NCBI GenBank assembly: GCA_009827225.1
Contig: WUAI01000018.1
Location: forward strand, 1-61,287
Direction of reading: 5' to 3'
Source: Flavobacteriaceae bacterium
GTDB taxonomy: Bacteria; Bacteroidota; Bacteroidia; Flavobacteriales; Flavobacteriaceae
DNA: 61,287 nucleotides
Part shown: one piece after another, positions 8,088-17,653 of the stretch
Position numbering within the stretch: position 1 is the first letter of the stretch
Layout of the letters: each line of letters starts with the position of its first letter
Program-made: the position numbers and the translations under genes
The notes under the pieces: model-generated
Databases searched by the model: none
The model's input: only the letters and a program-made list of their open reading frames with translations
What the model was told of the DNA's origin: nothing

Positions 8088-10292
8088 ATGACAGAAGCTG
8101 TTATTGAAGAGGAAAACAAGGAGATTGCCAAACAGTACAAAGAGCTCCTCAAAATTAGTTACCGAACCCTTTCGGTGGCCGATAAGAAGCTCATACGCTC
8201 TGCATTCGACGTCGCTGTGGATGCTCATAAAGACCAGAGACGAAAAAGTGGCGAAGCCTATATTTTCCATCCTATTGCGGTTGCAAAGATCGTGGCTTCG
8301 GAGATTGGATTGGATGCCACTTCCATCGCAGCTGCCTTGCTTCATGACGTTGTAGAGGATACCCAGTACACCCTGGTGGATATCGAACAAATGTTCGGTG
8401 AAACCGTTGCCAGGATCGTGGACGGACTTACCAAAATATCTGCCATGGAGTACGATGGCGATGTTTCGTTACAAGCGGAGAACTTTCGTAAAATGCTCCT
8501 CACCCTGAATGAAGACATTCGGGTGATCATCATTAAAATTGCCGATCGACTGCACAATATGCAAACCATGGAGTCTATGCCTGCCCATAAGCAGGTTAAG
8601 ATTGCTTCGGAAACATTATACATCTACGCACCGTTGGCCCACCGAATTGGTTTATACAACATTAAAACTGAATTGGAAGACCTTGGGCTGAAATACACCG
8701 AGCCGGAAGTGTATGCCGATATCCTTAGTAAGATCAAGGAAAGTAAGGAAGATCAGGATGCGTATATCAAAGATTTTGCAGGAGTGATCAAGGCTTCTCT
8801 GGATGCCGAGAAACTTTCTTACGAAATCAAAGGACGACCAAAATCCATTTTCTCCATACGAAGAAAGATGATTGCTCAATCGGTTAGTTTCGATGAAGTA
8901 TACGATAAGTTCGCAGTACGAATCATCTATAAAAGCGATCCCGAAAATGAAAAGTTCTTGGCGTGGAAGATTTATTCCATAGTAACAGATCATTTCCGGC
9001 CCAACCCAATGCGACTTCGTGATTGGATCTCATCTCCTAAATCTACGGGTTATGAGGCCTTGCATATTACGGTCATGGGGCCTAAAGGAAGATGGGTGGA
9101 AGTTCAGATCCGATCGGATCGAATGAATGAAATTGCCGAAAAAGGTTACGCTGCTCACTATAAATACAAAAACAAAGAAAAAGAAGACGGTGGCCTGGAT
9201 GACTGGCTGAACAAACTCCAGGAGACCCTGGAAAACGCTGAAGTTAATGCGGTGGATTTTGTAGAGGAGTTTAAACTGAACCTCTACGCCAAGGAGATCT
9301 TCGTATTTTCTCCAAAAGGGGATCTGTATTCCTTACCAAAAGGTGCTACCGCCCTGGATTTTGGGTTCAGCGTTCACACGGAAGTGGGACTTCACACCAG
9401 AGGTGCTAAAGTAAATGGAAAATTAGTACCCCTGAGCCACGAATTGAAAAGTGGCGACCAGGTAGAGATCATCACTTCAGAAAAAACAAAACCCACAGCG
9501 AACTGGCTCAACTATGTTACTACCGGTAGAGCACGATCAAAAATCAAATCTTCTTTAAAGGAAGAGCAGAAGCAAATTGCCAACGAAGGTAAGGTGGTAC
9601 TGGCCCGAAAGCTGAAATCTTTGAAAATCACCCTGGATGAAAAGACGATCAATCAGTTAGTGAATTTCTTCAAGCTGAAAACAAGCCTTGATCTTTTCTA
9701 TCGAGTGGGCGCAGGTATCATTGATAATCAAATGCTGAAGGACTTTGCTGCATCGCGCAACAATGCACTGGTTAGTTTCTTCAAAAATCGAATTCGCAAG
9801 CCGAGTTCTCAAGAGGAGATCAATAAGGAAGAGATCACCCTTAAATACGATCAGCTGCTTTTCGGGAAGGAAGAAGAGAAACTGGACTACAAGATGGCAA
9901 ATTGCTGCAATCCTATTCCCGGGGATGACGTATTTGGATTTGTAACGGTGAATGAAGGTATCAAAGTGCACAAGAAGAATTGCCCCAATGCATTGCAACT
10001 TCAAAGCAATTATAATTATCGCATTATGCCTGCCAAGTGGATCGATTCCACGCAACAAGAGTTCAAGGCAATTTTGGTCATCACCGGAATAGACACTTTT
10101 GGGTTGGTAAATAATGTTACCAAAGTGGTCTCGAACAACCACCATATCGATATGAAGAGTGTACATTTCGATACCGACGATGGTACCTTCACAGGGAAGA
10201 TCACCGTCGTGGTGAAAAGCAAATCCATTCTTGATAATTTGGTGAAAAACATCAAAAAAATAAACGGAATTCACAAAGTAACTCGCGCATAA
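8088..10292 (+). CDS. rel: bifunctional (p)ppGpp synthetase/hydrolase, RelA/SpoT (RSH)
   Basis: A 734-residue long RSH enzyme that makes (p)ppGpp from ATP and GDP/GTP under starvation and degrades it. Domains in order: HD hydrolase (about 40-190) with intact HDVVED at 86-91; synthetase (about 235-350) with GRPKSIFSIRRKM and EVQIR; TGS (about 390-455); helical domain; a zinc-finger-like segment with NCCNPIPGDD and HKKNC; C-terminal ACT (about 660-734). Both catalytic halves look intact, so it is probably the single main stringent-response enzyme here. The fur-like gene and purA follow on the same strand, linking the guanine/adenine nucleotide economy and regulation by position. Confidence 0.95.
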   Translation: MTEAVIEEENKEIAKQYKELLKISYRTLSVADKKLIRSAFDVAVDAHKDQRRKSGEAYIFHPIAVAKIVASEIGLDATSIAAALLHDVVEDTQYTLVDIEQMFGETVARIVDGLTKISAMEYDGDVSLQAENFRKMLLTLNEDIRVIIIKIADRLHNMQTMESMPAHKQVKIASETLYIYAPLAHRIGLYNIKTELEDLGLKYTEPEVYADILSKIKESKEDQDAYIKDFAGVIKASLDAEKLSYEIKGRPKSIFSIRRKMIAQSVSFDEVYDKFAVRIIYKSDPENEKFLAWKIYSIVTDHFRPNPMRLRDWISSPKSTGYEALHITVMGPKGRWVEVQIRSDRMNEIAEKGYAAHYKYKNKEKEDGGLDDWLNKLQETLENAEVNAVDFVEEFKLNLYAKEIFVFSPKGDLYSLPKGATALDFGFSVHTEVGLHTRGAKVNGKLVPLSHELKSGDQVEIITSEKTKPTANWLNYVTTGRARSKIKSSLKEEQKQIANEGKVVLARKLKSLKITLDEKTINQLVNFFKLKTSLDLFYRVGAGIIDNQMLKDFAASRNNALVSFFKNRIRKPSSQEEINKEEITLKYDQLLFGKEEEKLDYKMANCCNPIPGDDVFGFVTVNEGIKVHKKNCPNALQLQSNYNYRIMPAKWIDSTQQEFKAILVITGIDTFGLVNNVTKVVSNNHHIDMKSVHFDTDDGTFTGKITVVVKSKSILDNLVKNIKKINGIHKVTRA

Positions 10293-10298
10293 ATTGAG

Positions 10299-10306
10299 TA
10301 TCTTTG
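10299..10306 (+). promoter_or_regulatory. TAnnTTTG -7 element for the fur-like gene
   Basis: TATCTTTG, full consensus, in the 23-bp gap after rel and 9 nt before the ATG at 10316. The TTG inside this element is in frame with the gene but cannot be its start. Confidence 0.6.
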
Positions 10307-10315
10307 CCTCTTGTT

Positions 10316-10768
10316 ATGAGTTCAGGCACAAACACTAGTAATCAGGAAATTGTTAAGAATGTGTTTACCGGTTTTCTCGAGGAAAACGGTCATCGAAAAA
10401 CACCCGAACGTTATGCGATTCTCCAGGAGATATACGACCATGACGACCACTTCGATATAGAGTCTCTGTATATCAATATGAAGAACAAAAATTATCGGGT
10501 AAGTCGTGCTACACTATACAATACCATCGAACTTTTATTGGAATGCGGTTTGGTTCGTAAACACCAGTTTGGACAGAACCAGGCGCACTACGAAAAATCC
10601 TATTTCGACAAACAACACGACCACGTGATCCTTGCTAACGGGGAAGTGATCGAGTTTTGTGATCCCAGAATTCAAAGTATCAAAAAAACCATCGAAGAAG
10701 TATTCGATATTGAAATTACCAACCATTCGCTGTATTTCTACGGAAACCGAAAAACCACCAACAATTAA
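10316..10768 (+). CDS. Fur-family transcriptional regulator lacking the CxxC zinc pair
   Basis: A 150-residue Fur-superfamily repressor. The N-terminal winged helix (about 12-90) shows '[13 protein letters not shown]' and the recognition helix '[19 protein letters not shown]'; the dimerisation domain follows, with the metal motif QHDHVI and EVIEFCD. In ordinary Fur/PerR/Zur proteins HDH is followed by a CxxC pair holding structural zinc; here the segment reads [14 protein letters not shown], with neither cysteine and one residue fewer. Metal sensing could therefore differ. The start at 10316 is set by the promoter upstream. It sits between rel and purA with only a 3-bp gap to purA, so it is probably cotranscribed with purA. 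Confidence 0.85.
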   Translation: MSSGTNTSNQEIVKNVFTGFLEENGHRKTPERYAILQEIYDHDDHFDIESLYINMKNKNYRVSRATLYNTIELLLECGLVRKHQFGQNQAHYEKSYFDKQHDHVILANGEVIEFCDPRIQSIKKTIEEVFDIEITNHSLYFYGNRKTTNN

Positions 10769-10771
10769 TTT

Positions 10772-12043
10772 ATGGCAGTAGATTTACTACTCGGACTACA
10801 ATGGGGAGACGAAGGAAAAGGAAAGATCGTCGATGTTCTCACCCAGAATTATGACATTATTGCACGTTTTCAAGGTGGACCCAATGCCGGGCATACCTTG
10901 GAATTTGATGGCATCAAACATGTCTTGCATACCATCCCAAGTGGTATTTTTCACGAGAATGCAATCAACCTGGTTGGAAATGGTGTGGTGATTGATCCTG
11001 TGATCTTTAAAAAAGAGTTGGACAATCTGAAGCAATTTGATCTCGATATCAAGAGCAAACTTCTTATTTCAAGAAAAGCTCATTTAATTCTTCCTACGCA
11101 TCGTTTACTGGATGCTGCCAGTGAGGCTTCAAAAGGAAAGGCAAAAATTGGCTCTACCCTAAAAGGTATAGGACCAACTTACATGGATAAAACCGGTAGA
11201 AACGGAATACGTGTTGGAGATATTGAATTGAGCAGTTGGAAGGAGAAGTACCGTGCACTTGCGAACAAACACGAAGCCATGATTGATTTCTATGCAGCCA
11301 AAATAGAATACGACCTCAACGAACTGGAAAGTGAGTTCTTTGCGGCTGTGGAAGTGCTTAAGGAACTCACCTTTATCGACAGCGAGGAATACTTGTACCA
11401 GGCACAGAAGTCCGGGAAAAGTATCTTAGCCGAAGGAGCCCAGGGATCCTTATTGGATATAGACTTTGGAACGTATCCTTATGTCACCTCCTCGAACACA
11501 ACTGCGGCGGGAGCCTGCACCGGATTGGGTGTAGCCCCGGGAAAGATCAAGGAAGTCTTCGGAATCTTTAAAGCCTATGCGACCCGCGTGGGAAGTGGCC
11601 CCTTCCCTACCGAATTATTCGACAGCTATGGCGAAACCATGGGTCGAGTAGGTAATGAATTTGGTGCAACCACCGGAAGGCCCAGAAGATGCGGTTGGTT
11701 GGACCTGGTAGCTCTCAAATATGCCGTGCAGGTAAACGGTGTGACACAATTGATGATGATGAAGGGTGACGTTTTGAGTGGTTTCGACAAACTAAAAGTG
11801 TGCACTTCATACTCTTACAAAGGAGAACAAATCGACCATTTACCTTTCAATATTGAAGAGGAAAATGTGACTCCGATCTACACAGAGCTTAACGGATGGA
11901 AAGAGGATCTTACCAAGATGAGATCGACTGATGAGTTCCCCAAGGAGCTCAACGAGTATATCGATTTCCTTGAAAAAGAACTGGAAGTTCCTATTAAAAT
12001 TGTTTCTGTTGGACCCGACCGAACGCAAACAATTCACAGATAA
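10772..12043 (+). CDS. purA: adenylosuccinate synthase
   Basis: A 423-residue enzyme joining IMP and aspartate with GTP to give adenylosuccinate, the first committed step to AMP. The N-terminal GTP loop WGDEGKGKIVD (residues 11-21) with catalytic Asp13, the NAGHT motif, 'STLKGIGPTYMDK', and the C-terminal 'TGRPRRCGWLDL' are all present, and the length matches the family. It is cytoplasmic. It starts 3 bp after the fur-like gene and precedes the OstA-like gene. Confidence 0.97.
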   Translation: MAVDLLLGLQWGDEGKGKIVDVLTQNYDIIARFQGGPNAGHTLEFDGIKHVLHTIPSGIFHENAINLVGNGVVIDPVIFKKELDNLKQFDLDIKSKLLISRKAHLILPTHRLLDAASEASKGKAKIGSTLKGIGPTYMDKTGRNGIRVGDIELSSWKEKYRALANKHEAMIDFYAAKIEYDLNELESEFFAAVEVLKELTFIDSEEYLYQAQKSGKSILAEGAQGSLLDIDFGTYPYVTSSNTTAAGACTGLGVAPGKIKEVFGIFKAYATRVGSGPFPTELFDSYGETMGRVGNEFGATTGRPRRCGWLDLVALKYAVQVNGVTQLMMMKGDVLSGFDKLKVCTSYSYKGEQIDHLPFNIEEENVTPIYTELNGWKEDLTKMRSTDEFPKELNEYIDFLEKELEVPIKIVSVGPDRTQTIHR

Positions 12044-12089
12044 CTCACTTTTTGTTGGTATTTTCGTTAGTTGAACACAAACTCTGCCG

Positions 12090-13853
12090 TTGAGAATATC
12101 AGCCCTCATAGCGTTAATTCTATTTTGCTTCGGAAGTTCAGCTTTCGCACAAGTGAAGGTCCTGGACACGACAAAGACGACGAAAGTCTCTGTGAAATCA
12201 GGATATTTCGAGAAAAAACCTGAATTCCCGGATGCGGTTATCTACACGCGTGACAACACCGGGCAGGTCTACATAGTCCATGAAGGGGTTGAGATGTGGT
12301 GTGACCAAGCGTATGTCTATTTCAAGGACAATTTCGTAAAGGCCTATGGAAGTGTGAAGATCCAGCAGGGTGATACGGTTCGGATGAACAGTAAATATGC
12401 GGAATACAATGGAAATACCTCGTTTGCTTTTGCCAGCGGGGATGTAGTACTCACCGAACCGAAGACAACACTTCGTACGGATACCCTCTATTTCGACCGA
12501 ATAAAACAGCAGGCCTATTACCGTACCGGAGGAACGGTTCGCGATACCGCGAGTACACTTACCAGCAGGATTGGAAGATACTATGCTGAAACCAAAAAAT
12601 ACCAGTTCCTTTCCAGTGTTAAGATCGTAAACCCTAAGTATACTGTTAATTCACCTCAATTGGACTTCTATTCAGAGAGCGGCGGCGCCTATCTCTATGG
12701 TCCTTCGACCATTGTGAGCGAAACCAGCACGGTCTATTGCGAAAGGGGTTATTATGATACTCGCGGTGATACAGGATACTTTGTGAAGAATTCCAGAATC
12801 GATTATGAAAACAGGATTCTTTATGGAGATTCTATCTACTTCGATCGGAATAACAGTTTTGCTTCAGCTACCAATAATATCAAAGTACTGGACACACTAA
12901 ATGAAAGTGTAATTCGCGGACATTATGCCGAAGTATTTCGGGATAAAGATTCGGTTTTCATCACCAAACGGGCCGTGGCCGTCACTTTACAGGAACAGGA
13001 TTCAGTCTATGTGCATGCCGATACGCTGCAGGTAACAGGAAAACCCGAACAGCGTATTATCAAAGGCTTTTATCGCGCACGTATGTTCAAGGAAGGTACC
13101 GATTCCGAAGAACCTACCAGCGGGAAATGTGATTCCATCTATATCAACCAGGAATTGGGAATTACCAAATTACTCCGAAATCCGGTGCTGTGGAGTGGTG
13201 AGAACCAGATGACCGGCGACACCATACATCTGCTCAACAATAAGGAAACAGAAGAACTGGACACTCTGAAGGTATTCAACAATGCATTCCTGGCGCAACG
13301 AGATAGTATAGGATACAATCAAGTGAAAGGAGAGCGCTTAATTGGCTTATTCACTAATAACGAACTGGATACCGTAAACATCATCAAGAATACCGAGGTC
13401 ATTTATTTTTTCAGAAACGATGACGGTGAATTGGTGGGTATCGATAACACTTTATCAAGTTCTATTCAACTTTACCTTGAAGAACAGAAGATCGTGGGGA
13501 TGAAATTCATCAATAAAGTTCCCGGGAAGGTATATCCAGAAACTGAGCTACCCGAAAACGCCAGGATCTTGCCTGGTTTTAACTGGCGGGGAGAAGAACG
13601 GTTATTACGTAAATCTGATTTGTTTAAAGGCAAACCCATGCCGATACTTCCTAAGATTCGAGGCTTGCCACTACCCGAAGATGAAGGTGAGTTCTTCGAT
13701 GAGATCACCGATGAAGATATAGAGCTCCCTGAAGCTTCTAAACTGAAAATTGAAGATCTCAAGAACCGGGAGGAGGATCCGAAGTTTCGAACTCAGAAAA
13801 GCGATTCCCTGGAAAACAGCAACAATAAAGATCCGGTTGTAAAGGATAATTAG
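12090..13853 (+). CDS. OstA-like / LptA-domain periplasmic protein
   Basis: A 587-residue exported protein with a clear signal peptide (1-20, ending SSAFA) and a long run of short beta-strands rich in 'GDTVRMNSKYAEYNG', 'TLRTDTLYFDR' and 'YGDSIYFDR' repeats, as in the OstA/LptA beta-jellyroll. Bacteroidetes carry such OstA-like proteins in addition to LptD; a role in LPS transport across the periplasm is inferred from the fold. The C-terminus (about 530-587) is highly charged and probably disordered. The start is TTG: an in-frame stop lies 18 nt upstream, and no ATG would retain the signal peptide. The aminotransferase gene starts 11 bp downstream. Confidence 0.82.
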   Translation: MRISALIALILFCFGSSAFAQVKVLDTTKTTKVSVKSGYFEKKPEFPDAVIYTRDNTGQVYIVHEGVEMWCDQAYVYFKDNFVKAYGSVKIQQGDTVRMNSKYAEYNGNTSFAFASGDVVLTEPKTTLRTDTLYFDRIKQQAYYRTGGTVRDTASTLTSRIGRYYAETKKYQFLSSVKIVNPKYTVNSPQLDFYSESGGAYLYGPSTIVSETSTVYCERGYYDTRGDTGYFVKNSRIDYENRILYGDSIYFDRNNSFASATNNIKVLDTLNESVIRGHYAEVFRDKDSVFITKRAVAVTLQEQDSVYVHADTLQVTGKPEQRIIKGFYRARMFKEGTDSEEPTSGKCDSIYINQELGITKLLRNPVLWSGENQMTGDTIHLLNNKETEELDTLKVFNNAFLAQRDSIGYNQVKGERLIGLFTNNELDTVNIIKNTEVIYFFRNDDGELVGIDNTLSSSIQLYLEEQKIVGMKFINKVPGKVYPETELPENARILPGFNWRGEERLLRKSDLFKGKPMPILPKIRGLPLPEDEGEFFDEITDEDIELPEASKLKIEDLKNREEDPKFRTQKSDSLENSNNKDPVVKDN

Positions 13854-13864
13854 CGCATTCCCAA

Positions 13865-15055
13865 ATGAAAAACGACTTCCTTAAATATCAGGCTCAAACC
13901 ACCCCACATCCGCTGGGAATGGAGGTTTCGCACGCCAGGGGAAGTTATATTTACGATACCCAAGGCAACGCACATCTGGATTTCGTGGCAGGAGTTTCGG
14001 CTTGCACCCTGGGACATGCCAATCCGGTGATACAGCAGGCTGTTGCAGATCAAATGTCGAAATATGCCCATGTAATGGTCTACGGTGAATTTGCGCAGGG
14101 ACCTGCCGTGGAACTTTGCAAATTATTGGCGGAAAAACTACCCGACCCTCTGGACACAACTTACCTTGTAAATAGTGGTACCGAAGCTATAGAGGGTGCT
14201 ATGAAACTCGCTCGTAGGGCAACCGGAAGAAGTGAAATATTCTATGCGAACCATGCCTATCATGGGAATACCATGGGTGCCTTGAGTGTAATGGGGTACG
14301 AAGAACGAAAAAAACCCTTTGAACCATTATTACCGGATTGCCATTCCATAGAATTCAATTGCGTCACTTGCCTGGAACAGATCACCGAAAAAACCGCGGC
14401 CGTCATTCTTGAAACCATACAGGGCGGTGCCGGGTTTATAGTCCCAGAAGGTAATTATCTGAAAAAAGTAAAACAGCGTTGTGAGCAGGTGGGTGCTTTG
14501 TTTATTCTGGATGAAATACAACCCGGATACGGAAGGACAGGAACCTTTTTTGGTTTCGAACATTACAACGTTGTCCCCGATATACTTGTGATGGGTAAAG
14601 GAATGGGCGGCGGACTGCCTATAGGGGCTTTTACAGCGTCCCATGAACTCATGTCTCTTCTAAAAGACAATCCAATACTGGGTCATATCACCACTTTTGG
14701 TGGAAATCCTGTGATCGCCGCTGCAGCCCTGGCTACCACAAAAGAATTGTTCAGAGGCACTCTAATGACGGACACTCTTACTAAGGAAGCCCTGTTCAGA
14801 AAACACCTTCAACATGCGTTGATCAAAGAAATACGCGGGAAGGGACTCATGCTCGCCATTATGACAGACTCTGCCGAGCTCACCTCCAAAATTATCCTTA
14901 AGTGCAAGGAACGCGGATTGATACTGTTTTGGCTGCTTTTTGAGCCCAAAGCCATCCGAATTACACCTCCCCTCACCATTTCCGAAGAGGAAATTAAAAA
15001 AGGCTGTGTCATTTTGACCGAAGTAATGGATGAAATTGCGTCAGAAACTGATTGA
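13865..15055 (+). CDS. class III PLP-dependent aminotransferase (acetylornithine aminotransferase-like)
   Basis: A 396-residue fold-type I, class III (omega) aminotransferase. It has the PLP phosphate motif NSGTEAIEGAMKLARR, the Asp that holds the pyridine nitrogen in ILDEIQPGYGRTG, and the Schiff-base Lys245 in MGKGMGGG. Acetylornithine/ornithine aminotransferases are the nearest match in motif and length, but the gene has no arginine-biosynthesis neighbour, so the substrate is open. It begins 11 bp after the OstA-like gene and is likely cotranscribed. Confidence 0.85.
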   Translation: MKNDFLKYQAQTTPHPLGMEVSHARGSYIYDTQGNAHLDFVAGVSACTLGHANPVIQQAVADQMSKYAHVMVYGEFAQGPAVELCKLLAEKLPDPLDTTYLVNSGTEAIEGAMKLARRATGRSEIFYANHAYHGNTMGALSVMGYEERKKPFEPLLPDCHSIEFNCVTCLEQITEKTAAVILETIQGGAGFIVPEGNYLKKVKQRCEQVGALFILDEIQPGYGRTGTFFGFEHYNVVPDILVMGKGMGGGLPIGAFTASHELMSLLKDNPILGHITTFGGNPVIAAAALATTKELFRGTLMTDTLTKEALFRKHLQHALIKEIRGKGLMLAIMTDSAELTSKIILKCKERGLILFWLLFEPKAIRITPPLTISEEEIKKGCVILTEVMDEIASETD

Positions 15056-15190
15056 CCTATCTCGCTGTTTATCAGATATTTAGACTCTAAATATTCTGTT
15101 AATAAGCTTGTTAACAACAAAAAGGGCACGACTATTGAACCCTACAATACATTAGTATCTTTAATTAGAAGAAATAGTTAAACTTTGCGT

Positions 15191-16591
15191 ATGCAATTTA
15201 GCCCTAACGAGCATAACAACTTCTCCCTTTCCCGTTTTGAATCCATGTTAAAGACTAATAATGTGTACTTCTTCGACTCCGAAGAGTTTGAAGAGATCAT
15301 TCAGCATTACTTGGAAAACGGGAAAATAGCCCTTGCAAAAAAAGCAACGAAATTAGGCTTGGAGCAACATCCTACCTCGACGAACCTCAAATTGTTCCAG
15401 GTAGAGATGTACATTTTCGAGAATGAACTTGACACCGCAGAGGAACTTCTGGACGAATTGTACCTGCTGGAGCAGTCGAATGAAGAGATCTACATTCAAA
15501 AGGCTAATATCTATTCCCGACGGGATGAACACAAAAAAGCCATATCCCTGTTGGAAAAGGCACTGGAAATTACCAATGACGAAGCCGATGTACTTTCCCT
15601 GCTGGGAATGGAGTACTTGTTCATGGAAGACTTTGAAAATGCGAAGTACTATTTTATGAAGTGCCTGGAGCAGGACGAGCTCGACTATTCGGCCTTGTAT
15701 AACATCATTTATTGTTTCGATTATCTGGAACAGCACGAAGCTGCCATCGATTATTTAAACGACTTCCTGAATAAGAATCCGTATTGCGAAGTGGCTTGGC
15801 ACCAGGTAGGAAAGCAGTATTATATGCTCGAGGAATACAAAAAAGCACTCGCCGCATTCGACTTTGCCATCATCAGTGACGATCGATTCATAGGAGCCTA
15901 TCTTGAAAAAGGTAAGGTGTTGGAAAAACTGAAAGAATATGAATTGGCCATTGAAAGCTACTCTATTACACTTGGCTTAGACGATCCTACATCCTTTGCA
16001 TTGTTAAGGATAGGGAAATGTTATGAAAAACTGGGAAACAATGAACTGGCACTTCAGTTTTATAACAAATGTGTAGAGGAAGATGCCTTGCTGGACAAGG
16101 GTTGGATTGCGATCACGGATTTCTATTATCGCAAAAAGAACTACCAGAAAGCCTTGTATTACATTGAAAAGGCTATCAATATTGACACAGAGAATGTTCT
16201 CTATTGGAAACGATATGCCAAGATCAACAAGCGATTGAATCTATTTGAAGAGGCCGAGCATGGTTTCAGAAGAAGTATTGAATTGGGGAATTATGAAATG
16301 GAAACCTGGCTCTCCCGATGTGACATCTTGATTGCATTGGGTGAATATGACGCGGCGATCAATAACCTCTTGCAGGCGGCCGAATTTTATCCTGAAAACG
16401 CTGAAATCGAATATCGACTGGCAGGTTTATATTATAAGATGTTGGAAGAGAACAAAGCCGAATTCCACCTGAAGAACGCATTGGATCTCGACAACGAATT
16501 TGCCCTGATCATCGAAGAATTGTTCCCAAGCGTTTACAAGCGACAAAGGGTTCAACAATTAATAAACAATCATAAAAAACCTTCGGTTTAA
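15191..16591 (+). CDS. tetratricopeptide repeat protein
   Basis: A 466-residue protein made almost wholly of TPR helix pairs, with 34-residue spacing of motifs such as 'AISLLEKALEIT', 'ALAAFDFAIISD' and 'ALYYIEKAINID' (at least nine to ten repeats between residues 30 and 450). It has no signal peptide or membrane segment, so it is probably a cytoplasmic scaffold; partners are unknown. Start at 15191 is preferred because a TTG six bases upstream forms part of a promoter-like ...ACTTTG sequence. The gap before it (136 bp) shows no other gene. Confidence 0.85.
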   Translation: MQFSPNEHNNFSLSRFESMLKTNNVYFFDSEEFEEIIQHYLENGKIALAKKATKLGLEQHPTSTNLKLFQVEMYIFENELDTAEELLDELYLLEQSNEEIYIQKANIYSRRDEHKKAISLLEKALEITNDEADVLSLLGMEYLFMEDFENAKYYFMKCLEQDELDYSALYNIIYCFDYLEQHEAAIDYLNDFLNKNPYCEVAWHQVGKQYYMLEEYKKALAAFDFAIISDDRFIGAYLEKGKVLEKLKEYELAIESYSITLGLDDPTSFALLRIGKCYEKLGNNELALQFYNKCVEEDALLDKGWIAITDFYYRKKNYQKALYYIEKAINIDTENVLYWKRYAKINKRLNLFEEAEHGFRRSIELGNYEMETWLSRCDILIALGEYDAAINNLLQAAEFYPENAEIEYRLAGLYYKMLEENKAEFHLKNALDLDNEFALIIEELFPSVYKRQRVQQLINNHKKPSV

Positions 16592-16597
16592 ATTGCG

Positions 16598-16605
16598 TAT
16601 TTTTG
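16598..16605 (+). promoter_or_regulatory. TAnnTTTG -7 element for the DUF368 pair
   Basis: TATTTTTG, full consensus, 27 nt before the ATG at 16633 and directly after the TPR gene's stop. It should drive the two DUF368 genes and perhaps aroE. Confidence 0.5.
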
Positions 16606-16632
16606 GGCTCGATTAAATGAAGCGCCTGGTCC

Positions 16633-17649
16633 ATGCAAGCCCGTAATTTTCTGCAGTATTTTATTATTTCTCTCAAAGGTGTCGCCATGGGCGCCGCCGA
16701 TGCCGTACCCGGCGTTTCAGGAGGAACCATTGCATTCATTTCCGGTATTTATGAGGAACTGGTAAATACGATCAGTGGAGTAAATTTCGGCTTGATCACC
16801 ACTCTCAGAAAAGAAGGATTCTGGGCTTTTTGGAGGCAACTCAACGGAAGTTTTCTTTTAGCACTGCTTACGGGTATACTGCTGAGTTTTGTATCATTTA
16901 TGCGCCTGGCCAAATACCTCATCGAATATCACCCGGTGTTGATCTGGTCGTTCTTCTTCGGACTCATAGTGGCCAGTATCATATACGTGGGTAAACAGAT
17001 AAAAAAGTGGCGGCCTGTTACGGTAATCGCCTTATTGCTGGGCACGGCCATTGCGTATTTTATCACCACCCTGGCTTCATTGGGAAGTAATGAAAGTCCA
17101 TATTTCCTTTTTCTGGCAGGTGCCATCGCAATTTGTGCGATGATTCTTCCGGGGATTTCAGGCTCCTTTATCCTGGTCATCATGGGAGCGTACAAGACCT
17201 TGAGTGATGCCATACACGATCTCAATTTTCAACGCCTTGCACTATTTGCAGGGGGTGCAGTTGTAGGATTATTAAGCTTTAGCAGATTGCTGAAATGGCT
17301 ATTCAAAAACTATGAAAACACTACACTCGCATTGCTTACAGGATTTATCCTGGGATCACTCAACAAGATCTGGCCCTGGAAAGAAACGGTGTCGGTGTAT
17401 TCCAAGGAAAGCGGATCTGTTCTTCCCTTTTCCGAAGTAACTGAATTGGGCACTCTTTCTGTGTACCAACAACAAATCGACAATTTTGAAAGTTATAAAA
17501 CCACGTTGGAGCAAAGTATTGGTCCGAAGCACTTCTCTCTCATAAACAATGGAGAGGACGCCCAAATAATGTTCGCCATTTTATTGGCGGTTATGGGATT
17601 CCTGACCATCTTTTTGTTGGAGCGAATTGCTACCCTAAGAAAGACATGA
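16633..17649 (+). CDS. DUF368 polyprenyl-phosphate transporter, copy 1 (PopT family)
   Basis: A 338-residue inner-membrane protein with about eight to nine hydrophobic segments and the two diagnostic DUF368 signatures: GAADAVPGVSGGTIAFISG (about 17-35) and ILPGISGSFILVIMGAY (about 173-190), which are related repeats in the two halves. DUF368 proteins were identified as PopT, which returns undecaprenyl phosphate to the cytoplasmic face for peptidoglycan and surface glycan synthesis. A second DUF368 gene starts 4 bp downstream. The central insert at about 250-300 differs between the copies and may be extracytoplasmic. Confidence 0.88.
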   Translation: MQARNFLQYFIISLKGVAMGAADAVPGVSGGTIAFISGIYEELVNTISGVNFGLITTLRKEGFWAFWRQLNGSFLLALLTGILLSFVSFMRLAKYLIEYHPVLIWSFFFGLIVASIIYVGKQIKKWRPVTVIALLLGTAIAYFITTLASLGSNESPYFLFLAGAIAICAMILPGISGSFILVIMGAYKTLSDAIHDLNFQRLALFAGGAVVGLLSFSRLLKWLFKNYENTTLALLTGFILGSLNKIWPWKETVSVYSKESGSVLPFSEVTELGTLSVYQQQIDNFESYKTTLEQSIGPKHFSLINNGEDAQIMFAILLAVMGFLTIFLLERIATLRKT

Positions 17650-17653
17650 ACGA

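Noticed and set aside
9657-10274. A 205-codon open frame on the minus strand inside rel
   Set aside because: It lies wholly within a well-matched rel gene, shows no domain, and its residues follow the codon bias of the opposite strand.
15353-15736. A 127-codon minus-strand open frame in the TPR gene
   Set aside because: It mirrors the repeated TPR codons; there is no start context, domain or promoter.
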